Shown here in pieces: positions 5,085 to 11,771 of a stretch of DNA of 11,999 nucleotides. The DNA is taken from the NCBI GenBank assembly GCA_002686195.1, contig NZAS01000039.1, positions 1 to 11,999 on the forward strand, in the 5' to 3' direction. Positions within the stretch are counted from its first letter, which is position 1. Each line of letters begins with the position of its first letter. The position numbers were made by a program, and so were the translations under genes. Under the pieces are notes generated by a model, which saw only the letters and a program-made list of their open reading frames with translations, was not told the origin of the DNA and did not search any database. This stretch comes from Candidatus Pacearchaeota archaeon. Its GTDB lineage: Archaea > Nanoarchaeota > Nanoarchaeia > Pacearchaeales > GW2011-AR1.

Positions 5085-5690
5085 ATGTTAGGGTTTTTTT
5101 TAAGAAAAAGGGTGAAAAGTCTTGAAGAAAGTACTAAAAGTGGATTTGATTCTGTAAAGAAAGATATGGATGTTGTTGGAAAGTGGGTTAAACACCTTGA
5201 AAATAAAGACAAACAGGTGTTTAAAGTGATTAATGAGCTTAAGAGTGAATTGTCGACGGTAACTGGGGAGCTAGAAAGTTTACGCGGGGCCTTGAATGTT
5301 GAGGTGGAGACAGGAAAAGACAAACAGGTGTTTAAGAAATTACCTGTTTTGGACAAACAGACAGGTGTTGAGGATGTTGGAAAAGCTGTCCAAACGGCTG
5401 TCCAAACAGGCAGTTTTTATGAAATTATGAAAGGATTAAGTAGTAATGAAAGATTAGTATTATTTACTTTAATGAATAGTGATATGAAGTTGAGCTATGA
5501 AGACTTGGCCATGCTTTTGGGAAAAGAGAGATCTACTGTTAGGGGACAAGTGAATAGTGTAAGGCAAAAGAGTCCAGATTTCATAGATGAAATAGTGGAA
5601 AAAAACGGGAAAAAGAGGGTCTTTGTACCTAGTTTTGTGAAGGAAAAACTATCAAAATATGCGAAAGTGAGAGGTAAAAGTAAGCGTTAA
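5085..5690 (+). CDS. Coiled-coil/winged-helix protein A
   Basis: A 201-residue protein. The N-terminal part (about 8-75) is charged and heptad-like, containing FDSVKKDMDVVGKWVKHLEN, and probably forms a coiled coil. A linker (76-112) is rich in Lys, Gln and Thr with repeated DKQV/DKQTG/VQTG units. A winged helix-turn-helix follows (about 117-185): the block LSYEDLAMLLGKERSTVRGQ is a helix-turn-helix, and NGKKRVFVPS looks like the wing. It is probably a DNA-binding regulator that oligomerises; the target is unknown. Two 20-base DNA repeats (5205-5224 and 5316-5335) encode the KDKQVFK units, and the gene contains a GTCGACGGT motif at 5252. A second protein of the same build converges from 6762. 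Start chosen from the TATA box at 5056-5063. Confidence 0.72.
   Translation: MLGFFLRKRVKSLEESTKSGFDSVKKDMDVVGKWVKHLENKDKQVFKVINELKSELSTVTGELESLRGALNVEVETGKDKQVFKKLPVLDKQTGVEDVGKAVQTAVQTGSFYEIMKGLSSNERLVLFTLMNSDMKLSYEDLAMLLGKERSTVRGQVNSVRQKSPDFIDEIVEKNGKKRVFVPSFVKEKLSKYAKVRGKSKR
5205..5335 (+). repeat. 20-bp direct repeats inside the winged-helix A gene
   Basis: AAAGACAAACAGGTGTTTAA occurs at 5205-5224 and 5316-5335 in the same reading frame, each encoding KDKQVFK. A shorter relative (GACAAACAGACAGGTG) lies at about 5351-5366. This suggests the linker grew by internal duplication. Confidence 0.7.
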
Positions 5691-6036
5691 ACGAACTTTT
5701 ATGGTTGATTAAAGTTGTTAAAAGTAGGAAAGTGAGAGTTAAAATATATGTAAAAATGGTGAAAATGAAGAAAAATAGAGAGAGATGGGAAAGAAATCAT
5801 GTTTTTTGTAGAAAAGAGAGATCTTTGCAATTTTTATAGTTAAAGAATTGGGTAAAAGTGAGGGAGAGTTGGAAAATACAAAAATTAAACGAACAATTCT
5901 TCTGATGTGGGCATAGGTGAATTTGGGCTTTAGAAGGCTTCTAGAGCTTGAATTTGGCTGTTTTATGAAAACAGCATATGAGAAGATGAACTAGCTTTGT
6001 CTAGATTGAATAGTTAATCGGTTAGTAGGATAAGTA
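5691..6036. other. Intergenic stretch between two convergent regulator genes
   Basis: No open gene is visible. The left half resembles decayed copies of the end of protein A: GAAAGTGAGAGGTAAAA (5663-5679, coding) recurs with one mismatch at 5728-5744, and GAAAAGAGAGATCT (5521-5534, coding) recurs at 5811-5824. The right half holds the TAGAAG-G-CTTCTA palindrome near 5932-5944 and an 8-bp hairpin at 5957-5975. I read it as a relic of an imperfect duplication followed by transcript-end structures. Confidence 0.5.
5957..5975. terminator. 8-bp hairpin between convergent genes
   Basis: GCTGTTTT (5957-5964) and AAAACAGC (5968-5975) pair perfectly around ATG. Its place between two convergent genes suits a shared transcript end, although no long U-tract follows on either strand. 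Confidence 0.4.
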
Positions 6037-6762
6037 CTATAGGTTTCTAAGTTGTTGAATTGTGGCTAAAGATGCTATTTTTTTGAGGTTTTCGGACACT
6101 TTTAAGACTACTTTCTTGTTGTTTTCTTTCTGTTTCTCGAGGGAAATTCCCTTTTTTATTAGTCTCTGGATGTAGTCCCTAATTGAGGACTCTGTTAGGC
6201 CCAGAGAGTCAGAAAGTAGTGGGTAATCTACTGTTAGGCCTTTTGATTCAAGCTGGTATATTGTAGAGAAGACCTCCATTTCTTGGTTTGTTAAGGCTTT
6301 GAACTTGGTTCTAAGATCTTTTTTTATGTCATCGAGTGAGTCAAGAACTTGCTTGACTTTTTCTAAGTTGTCTATATTACTGGTTTTTTTGGGAGGAATT
6401 GGAGTTAAACGAACTTTAACCCCTTCATTTCCTGTCGAAGTGTCTGTCTGTTGGTCTGTCTGTCTGTCTGTCGAAACCCCTTCATTTCCTGTGGAAACAT
6501 TGAAATTCTGTGTTTTTAGGGCTTCTAAGGGTTGTTTATCTGTCGAAAGATGTGTCTTATTAGGTGTTTGTGTTGGAAAGTTCGTGTTAACTGCTGTATT
6601 TGAGTGTCTGTCTGTCTGTTGGTCTGTCTTATCTTGTGTCTGTCTGTCTAAAACTTCCTTTATTTTGGTTATTTCATGTTTTATGTCTGATAGTTGGGAC
6701 TGTAAGAGGAATATGTCTTGTTTGACTTTGGAGAAAGCTTGTTTTATTGGGTCTTCTGGCAT
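6037..6762 (-). CDS. Coiled-coil/winged-helix protein B with Q/T-rich repeat linker
   Basis: A 241-residue protein. The N-terminal helix (5-40) is heptad-like and likely a coiled coil. A low-complexity linker (41-120) carries repeated QTD units (TDQQTDR at 46-52, DRQTDQQTD at 99-107) and two copies of STGNEGV (90-96, 109-115). A second helix (128-152) leads into a winged helix-turn-helix (155-235) with SDSLGLTESSIRDYIQRLIKKG as helix-turn-helix and NNKKVVLKVS as wing. The build matches protein A, so the two are probably distant relatives working as DNA-binding partners or antagonists. The ATG at 6762 is about 26 bases past TATATATA (6785-6792), so it is leaderless. Tetranucleotide repeats in the linker make it prone to frameshift. 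Confidence 0.75.
   Translation of the reverse strand: MPEDPIKQAFSKVKQDIFLLQSQLSDIKHEITKIKEVLDRQTQDKTDQQTDRHSNTAVNTNFPTQTPNKTHLSTDKQPLEALKTQNFNVSTGNEGVSTDRQTDQQTDTSTGNEGVKVRLTPIPPKKTSNIDNLEKVKQVLDSLDDIKKDLRTKFKALTNQEMEVFSTIYQLESKGLTVDYPLLSDSLGLTESSIRDYIQRLIKKGISLEKQKENNKKVVLKVSENLKKIASLATIQQLRNL
6418..6492 (-). repeat. 18-bp direct repeats flanking a tetranucleotide tract
   Basis: AACCCCTTCATTTCCTGT occurs at 6418-6435 and 6475-6492, 57 bases apart, and encodes the two STGNEGV copies in protein B. Between them is a GTCT tract (6454-6472, almost five units). A 21-bp block at 6441-6461 recurs at 6609-6629. Confidence 0.8.
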
Positions 6763-6783
6763 GTTGGTTTTGAAGATGGAGTT

Positions 6784-6793
6784 GTATATATAG
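6784..6793 (-). promoter_or_regulatory. TATA box of winged-helix protein B
   Basis: The palindromic core TATATATA lies about 26 bases before ATG 6762 on the minus strand. It is too far from the patatin ATG at 6839 to serve it. TTTAAAAG at 6809-6816 fits that gene instead. Confidence 0.6.
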
Positions 6794-6838
6794 ATTTGTA
6801 TGTAAATGTTTAAAAGTTATTTTTTGATAAAGTATATT

Positions 6839-7783
6839 ATGAGGTTAAGTATAGTTGCTCAGGGTGGAACTATGAGAGGGGCCTGGGCTGTTGGAGCTTT
6901 GAAAGGTCTAAGAAGTCTTGGTTTGTATGGTGTTGATAGAGCTGTTGGTGAAAGTGCAAGTGCTGGTAATTTTGCTTATAGTTATTCTGGACAATTTAAT
7001 AAAGGTTATAGGATTTGGAATGAGTTTATAACTAGGGATGAGTTCTGTGCTGGATTTTGGAATGTAGGAGAATTAATGAAAGCTAGGAAGGGGAAAAGAC
7101 ATTATGTTGATGTTGATTGGCTTGTCGACGAGGTTTTTGGGAATAGTGATAGAGCGCTTGATCTTAATAAATTAAGAACTTCTAGGGTTGAAATTATTGT
7201 GCCTTTGACGAATGTTGTGAGTGGAAGGCCGGAGAGAGTTGATTTAAGAAAACATGACAAGCCATTAGAAGTGTTAAGGGCTGCAATGGCCTTGCCTGTT
7301 GCTTATGAAGGTGTCGTTAATATAGATGGGGTTGATTATTCTGATTCTGGTTTGAGCGATTCTTTTCCTGTGAACGCGATTGATTATGGTGATGAGGATA
7401 GGACGGTTTTTCTTGCTACTGGGACAGAAGAATATGGTACTAACTTTCATCATTGGAAACAGCACCAAAGTGCTAGATTTTTTGGATGGTTGTTAAAGAA
7501 TCCTATGGATGAGAAATATTGGAAATTATATAAGAGAAAGACTGCTATTTTTAGGAGGAATATGAAGAAAGCCTTGAGGATTGTTGATGAAGAGAGAGGT
7601 GTAGTAATAGAAGCAAGTGCTGAGATAAATGAGGGGGATAATTCATCAAGGAATATTGAATATGCTCAACAACTTGGATTTGAAGATGCTGTTAATAGTG
7701 AAGCTCTGCAAGTGTTGTTAGATGAGGTTCATGAAGGAAGTACTGATGAGCAAAGGGAATTTTATTTTACACCTTCAAATTAG
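6839..7783 (+). CDS. Patatin-like phospholipase
   Basis: A 314-residue protein starting MRLSIVAQGGTMRGAW. The oxyanion-hole block GGTMRG is at 9-14. The nucleophile elbow reads GESASAGN (37-44), so the catalytic serine is Ser41 or Ser39. The block is followed by SYSGQ (48-52), as in the bacterial YjjU-like branch. The catalytic aspartate is Asp169 in YSDSGLSDSFPV, where the usual D-G-G is D-S-G. ALPVAYEGV before it is also typical. Such enzymes hydrolyse acyl esters of lipids at the membrane. No signal peptide is seen, so it acts inside the cell. ATG 6839 fits TTTAAAAG at 6809-6816 and the conserved start; the in-frame ATG at 6806 would lie before the transcript start. It converges on the next gene with a four-base stop overlap. 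Confidence 0.85.
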   Translation: MRLSIVAQGGTMRGAWAVGALKGLRSLGLYGVDRAVGESASAGNFAYSYSGQFNKGYRIWNEFITRDEFCAGFWNVGELMKARKGKRHYVDVDWLVDEVFGNSDRALDLNKLRTSRVEIIVPLTNVVSGRPERVDLRKHDKPLEVLRAAMALPVAYEGVVNIDGVDYSDSGLSDSFPVNAIDYGDEDRTVFLATGTEEYGTNFHHWKQHQSARFFGWLLKNPMDEKYWKLYKRKTAIFRRNMKKALRIVDEERGVVIEASAEINEGDNSSRNIEYAQQLGFEDAVNSEALQVLLDEVHEGSTDEQREFYFTPSN

Positions 7784-8052
7784 GATTGGTGTTGGGAGTA
7801 GGCCTTGTGGGCTGTGTTGGAGAGGCGCCAGCGTTGTCTTCTTTTGTATGTAAAGCCTTTAGGGTTTTGATTTATTTCTGCTATTAGTCCTCGGGATTTT
7901 AGGGTTAGAAGGAGGGTTTTTGTGAATTCTTCGTCCCTGACTATCTGGGATGCTATTTGATTTGTGAAAGCGCTATCTGGAGATATCTCGAAGAGATGGT
8001 GTAAGATTTGTTCTTGGATTTTTTCTTTGTTTTTGTTGGAGATTTGTGGCAT
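7780..8052 (-). CDS. Small winged-helix protein
   Basis: A 90-residue protein. Helices at about 8-22 and 27-38 and a third at 42-55 (FTKTLLLTLKSRGLIAEI) are followed by a basic wing-like strand pair, GFTYKRRQRWRLSN (65-78), and a short tail. This is the layout of a winged helix-turn-helix, with a strongly basic RRQRW stretch suited to contact nucleic acid. I recognise it only as a probable small archaeal regulator or RNA/DNA-binding protein. No ligand-binding part is present. An AT-rich TATA-like element (about 8075-8083) stands near 27 bases before the ATG. It diverges from the helicase gene, so the two could share regulation across 78 bases. Confidence 0.65.
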   Translation of the reverse strand: MPQISNKNKEKIQEQILHHLFEISPDSAFTNQIASQIVRDEEFTKTLLLTLKSRGLIAEINQNPKGFTYKRRQRWRLSNTAHKAYSQHQS

Positions 8053-8098
8053 GAGAGTTAATCGGTTTTGGATTATTTAATTCTTTAGTTAGCACATA

Positions 8099-8107
8099 GT
8101 TTTATAA
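8099..8107 (+). promoter_or_regulatory. TATA box of the Lhr helicase gene
   Basis: GTTTTATAA is centred about 27 bases before ATG 8131. It supports that ATG over the TTG two codons upstream (8125). Confidence 0.5.
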
Positions 8108-8130
8108 GTGGTTTTGCTGAGGGATTGTGC

Positions 8131-10716
8131 ATGGCAGAGGGCAAGATTGCTTTTATAGAGAAATTTGATAAGAAAGATGTTGAAAGTATTTTGAATCCAC
8201 TTGTTAAAGAATGGTTTTTTGGGAAGTTTGAGGCTTTTTCTGAGACGCAGTTGTATGGTGTGAAGACAATTCATGATAGGAGGAATGTTTTGATTAGCGC
8301 GCCGACTGGAGGGACTAAGACTTTGACTGCTTTCCTGAGTATTTTGAATTACCTTGTTGATTTGAGTTTGAAAAATGAGCTTGAAGATAAGATTTATGGA
8401 GTTTATATTAGTCCGTTGAAGGCTTTGAGCAATGATATTTATGTTAATTTGATAAATCCCCTTGAGGAGATTAAGGAATTGGCTGAGAAAAAGGGTTTGA
8501 AGATGCAGGATATTAGGGTTGGCTTGCGAACGGGGGATACGACTCCTAGTGAGAGAGCTAAGATGGCTCGGAAGGCTGTTCATATTCTTGTTACGACTCC
8601 TGAAAGTTTGGCGATTATTTTGACTACTAAGAAAACTGTGGAACAACTCGCTGCGTTGGAGTATTTAATCGTCGATGAAATTCACGCCTTGACGAATAAG
8701 CGTGGGGTGTATATGAGTTTGACTTTGGAGAGGCTTGTTGATACAAGTTTGATAGAGCCAGTTAGAGTTGGGCTTTCGGCGACCATTAGTCCGCTTGAGG
8801 AGATTGCTAAATTCTTGGTTGGGGCTGGAAGGGATTGTGATATTGCTGATGTCAAGTTGGATAAGGGTATTGAGATTGGTTTGGACTATCCTGGAGAGAG
8901 TATTTTGGAGGCGGAAACACCAGAAAGTCAGGAAAAACTTTATAAGATCTTGGATGGGTTGATTGAGGAGCATAAGACGACTTTGATTTTTACAAATACT
9001 AGGGCTGCTACTGAGAGAATGGTTCATTATTTGGATTTGCATTTCCCTGGGAAGTATGAGGGCTTGATCGGGGCGCATCATAGTTCGATGAGTAAGGATC
9101 ATAGGTTTATGATTGAGGAAAAGTTGAGGAAAGGTGAGTTAAAAGTTGTTGTTTCTTCTACATCATTAGAGTTAGGAATTGATATTGGAAGTATTGATCT
9201 TGTTGTTCTTTTAGGAAGTCCTAAAGGAGTTAGTCGGGCTTTGCAGAGGATTGGTAGAGCTGGGCATAAGTTGCATGATAAGCCGAAGGGAAATTTCCTT
9301 GTTTTGAATAGGGATGATATGGTTGAATGTGGGATTTTGATGAAGAATATGGTTGAGAAGAAGATTGATGAGGCACATATTCCGAAGAATGCGCTTGATG
9401 TTTTGGCTCAGCAGATTTATGGGATGGCTATTTCGCGGATTTGGGATGTTGATGATATGTTGAAGACGATTAGGAAGAGCTATTGTTATAGTGAGCTGAA
9501 GAAGAACGATTTTTATGATGTTGTTTCGTATTTGGCAGGTGATTATGCGTTGGAGCATAGACATGTTTATGGGAAGATTTGGTATGATCCTGAGACGAAG
9601 CAGATTGGGAAGAAGGGTAAGATGGCCAGGGTTCTTTATATGACTAATATTGGGACGATTCCTGAGGAGGGTTTTATTAGTGTTACGATTCAGAGGCCTG
9701 CTGATCGGCGAGGGCAAATTGTTGGGAAGATTGATGAATCTTTCTTAGAAAGGATGAAGAGAGGAGATGTTTTTGTTCTTGGGGGGCAGAAGTATCAGTA
9801 TTTGTATTCTAGAGGGATGAAAGCTTATGTTGTTGCAGATGTGGGGAAGAACGTTACGATTCCTTCATGGTTTTCAGAAATGTTGCCCCTAAGTTTTGAT
9901 GTTGCTCTTGATATTAATAAGTTTAGAGGGCTTGTTAAAGAGAGATTGAAGGATAAGAAGAAATGTATTGAGTTCATTCAGGAATATATTTACTGTAAGA
10001 AGAGTACGGCTAAGGAATTTTATAATTATTTTTATGAGCAGGGGGAGTTTGCGGAGATTCCGGATGATAAGACGATTGTTGTTGAGAAAGTTAAAGAAGA
10101 GAAAGAGTATTTGATTTTTCATACTTTGTACGGAAGAAGGGTTAACGATGCTTTGTCTCGGGCTTATGCTTACGCGGCTGCTCGGTTGAGGCATAGGGAC
10201 ATTGAAATGGGGATGAATGATAATGGGTTTTTTATTGCTGGGGAGAAGTTAGATGAGAAGAAGATTTTGGCTTGGGTTAAGTCTAAGGATTTAAGGACGA
10301 TTTTGAAAGAGGCGATTGAGAAAACAGAAGTGCTGCAGAGAAGGTTTAGGCATTGCGCGGCCAGAAGTTTAATGATTTTGAGGAATTATAAGGGTCGTGA
10401 GAAGAGTGTTGGGAAACAGCAAGTGCATTCTGGGTTTTTGTTGCATGCTGTGAAGAAGATAAGTAATGAGTTTCCTATTTTGAGGGAGGCTCGGAGGGAG
10501 GTTTTTGAGGATTTGATGGATGTTGCTAATGCTGAAAAGGTCCTAAAGTGGAAGGAGAGTGGGAAGGTGAAAGTTAAGTATATTAGTAAGCCGATTGTTT
10601 CGCCCTTTGGGCTTTCAATGATGATGCAAGGTAGGATGGATTTGATTAGGATGGAAGATAGGGCTAATTTCTTAAGGAGAATGCACCAACTCCATCTCAA
10701 GGCTATTGGTGAATAG
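8131..10716 (+). CDS. lhr: Lhr-type superfamily 2 DNA helicase
   Basis: An 861-residue ATP-dependent helicase. In order: FSETQLYGVKTI (36-47), Walker A APTGGTKT (57-64), SPLKAL (94-99), GDTTPSER (135-142), TTPESL (155-160), Walker B DEIH (182-185), SAT (216-218), FTNTRAATERM (287-297), and the V/VI block STSLELGIDIG to QRIGRAGH (343-379). The remaining 480 residues match the Lhr core extension (winged helix, beta-barrel and DUF1998-free C terminus). Lhr proteins are 3'-to-5' translocases that unwind RNA:DNA and DNA duplexes in repair. Walker A has Thr where most helicases have Gly before the Lys; I believe this occurs in some archaeal Lhr branches. The enzyme lacks the long C-terminal half of bacterial full-length Lhr. 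A phosphoesterase of the PdeM family follows after prs. Confidence 0.92.
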   Translation: MAEGKIAFIEKFDKKDVESILNPLVKEWFFGKFEAFSETQLYGVKTIHDRRNVLISAPTGGTKTLTAFLSILNYLVDLSLKNELEDKIYGVYISPLKALSNDIYVNLINPLEEIKELAEKKGLKMQDIRVGLRTGDTTPSERAKMARKAVHILVTTPESLAIILTTKKTVEQLAALEYLIVDEIHALTNKRGVYMSLTLERLVDTSLIEPVRVGLSATISPLEEIAKFLVGAGRDCDIADVKLDKGIEIGLDYPGESILEAETPESQEKLYKILDGLIEEHKTTLIFTNTRAATERMVHYLDLHFPGKYEGLIGAHHSSMSKDHRFMIEEKLRKGELKVVVSSTSLELGIDIGSIDLVVLLGSPKGVSRALQRIGRAGHKLHDKPKGNFLVLNRDDMVECGILMKNMVEKKIDEAHIPKNALDVLAQQIYGMAISRIWDVDDMLKTIRKSYCYSELKKNDFYDVVSYLAGDYALEHRHVYGKIWYDPETKQIGKKGKMARVLYMTNIGTIPEEGFISVTIQRPADRRGQIVGKIDESFLERMKRGDVFVLGGQKYQYLYSRGMKAYVVADVGKNVTIPSWFSEMLPLSFDVALDINKFRGLVKERLKDKKKCIEFIQEYIYCKKSTAKEFYNYFYEQGEFAEIPDDKTIVVEKVKEEKEYLIFHTLYGRRVNDALSRAYAYAAARLRHRDIEMGMNDNGFFIAGEKLDEKKILAWVKSKDLRTILKEAIEKTEVLQRRFRHCAARSLMILRNYKGREKSVGKQQVHSGFLLHAVKKISNEFPILREARREVFEDLMDVANAEKVLKWKESGKVKVKYISKPIVSPFGLSMMMQGRMDLIRMEDRANFLRRMHQLHLKAIGE

Positions 10717-10737
10717 TTGTTTTGTAGTATAGATTTC

Positions 10738-10746
10738 TTTTTAAAG
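10738..10746 (+). promoter_or_regulatory. TATA box of the PRPP synthetase gene
   Basis: TTTTTAAAG is centred 25 bases before ATG 10767, so prs has its own promoter rather than depending on the helicase transcript. It argues against the TTG at 10752. Confidence 0.5.
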
Positions 10747-10766
10747 TTTAATTGGGAAGGGGAAGT

Positions 10767-11741
10767 ATGGATGATGAGGTTGTGATTGTTGCTGATTCTG
10801 AGAGCAAGGGATATGATTTTGCAAAAGGTGTTTTTGATTATATTTTGCGGAAAGGGGGGAGGGATTTTCATGTTAATTTATTCGATATTGAGAGAAGGAG
10901 TTTTCCAGATACTGAATATGCTTTGAGGATTGCGGAGAATATTCGAAATAAGAAATGTGTTCTTGTTCATGATCCAAATAAAGATGCATCTGTGTGGTTT
11001 ACTGATTTGGCTTTGACGTTGGATGCTCTTAAGTTTTCTTCTCCTACTGGAATAAGTGTGGTTATGCCATATATGAGATTTTCTAGACAAGATAGGAAAG
11101 ATGAATCAAGAATTAGCTTGAGTGCAAAAGTTGTTGCTGATTTGGTTTCTAGATATGGTGACCGGGCTATGACTGTTGATTTACATGCTTCTCAAGTTCA
11201 AGGGTTTTTTGATATCTCACTTGATAATCTTTATAGTCGGCCTGTGGTTGTTGATCATTTGAAAAAACACCATGAGGATTTGCTAGAAGATTTGGTTATT
11301 GTTAGTCCTGATGTTGGGGGAGGAGCAAGAGCAAGATCTTTTCAAGAAGCATTAATTAAAGGAGGGTATGATGTTGGTATGGGTATTTGTGATAAAAAAA
11401 GAGATAGGAAGGGGAAAATTGTAGGGATGGATGTTTTTGGAGATGTGGAAGGGAGAAATTGTTTGATGATGGATGATATTATTAGTACTGGAAGTACTAT
11501 GCTTAAAGCTAGGGAGATTTTATTAGGAAGGGGGGTTAAAAGTGTCTCGGCTTATGGAACACATGGATTTTTCTTGGAAGGTTATAATAGGTTTAAGGAT
11601 TTTGATTTGGTTATGGTTGGTGATACCATACATACAGAACCACAAGATAACTTGGAGGTTGTTTCTATGAAGGGTTTGTTTGGAGAAGCTGTTTATAGAA
11701 ATCTTACTGGACAGAGTTTGAGTAGTTTGTTTAATCAATAA
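10767..11741 (+). CDS. prs: Ribose-phosphate pyrophosphokinase (PRPP synthetase)
   Basis: A 324-residue enzyme making phosphoribosyl pyrophosphate from ribose 5-phosphate and ATP, feeding purine, pyrimidine, histidine and NAD synthesis. Visible motifs: FPDTEYALRI (46-55), the ATP-binding flexible loop MRFSRQDRKDES (103-114), the metal/PRPP stretch VDLHASQVQGFFD (137-149), SPDVGG (180-185), and the PRPP loop MMDDIISTGSTM (234-245). Two type-1 phosphoribosyltransferase-like domains span the length. It is close to the usual 290-320 residues. The start is set by the TATA box at 10738-10746. It sits between the helicase and phosphoesterase genes on the same strand, 50 bases after the former and 30 before the latter, each with its own TATA box. 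Confidence 0.95.
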   Translation: MDDEVVIVADSESKGYDFAKGVFDYILRKGGRDFHVNLFDIERRSFPDTEYALRIAENIRNKKCVLVHDPNKDASVWFTDLALTLDALKFSSPTGISVVMPYMRFSRQDRKDESRISLSAKVVADLVSRYGDRAMTVDLHASQVQGFFDISLDNLYSRPVVVDHLKKHHEDLLEDLVIVSPDVGGGARARSFQEALIKGGYDVGMGICDKKRDRKGKIVGMDVFGDVEGRNCLMMDDIISTGSTMLKAREILLGRGVKSVSAYGTHGFFLEGYNRFKDFDLVMVGDTIHTEPQDNLEVVSMKGLFGEAVYRNLTGQSLSSLFNQ

Positions 11742-11742
11742 G

Positions 11743-11750
11743 TTTTTAAG
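11743..11750 (+). promoter_or_regulatory. TATA box of the phosphoesterase gene
   Basis: TTTTTAAG is centred 25 bases before ATG 11772, directly after the prs stop codon. Confidence 0.45.
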
Positions 11751-11771
11751 AGTTGTTTCTTGGAGAGAACT

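Larger units (their letters stand above)
5686..6594. repeat. Dispersed motif family TTAAACGAAC
   Basis: GTTAAACGAACTTT occurs at 5686-5699, across the stop codon of protein A, and at 6404-6417 within protein B. The 10-base core occurs at 5885-5894 between them. A variant GTTAACACGAACTTT lies on the opposite strand at about 6579-6593. The ends GTT and AAC form a small dyad. This may be a binding site for one of the two winged-helix proteins, or a trace of recombination between their genes. Confidence 0.5.

Noticed and set aside
6418..6629. CRISPR-like spacing of repeats in the protein B linker
   Set aside because: The repeats are coding, short and unevenly spaced, with low-complexity spacers; there are no cas genes.
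6806..6838. Eleven-residue extension of the patatin-like protein
   Set aside because: The TATA-like TTTAAAAG at 6809-6816 lies within it, and the conserved family start fits ATG 6839.
6013..8067. GTTAATCGGTT occurring near 6013 and 8057
   Set aside because: Eleven-base matches are expected by chance in an AT-rich window of this size, and the contexts are unrelated.
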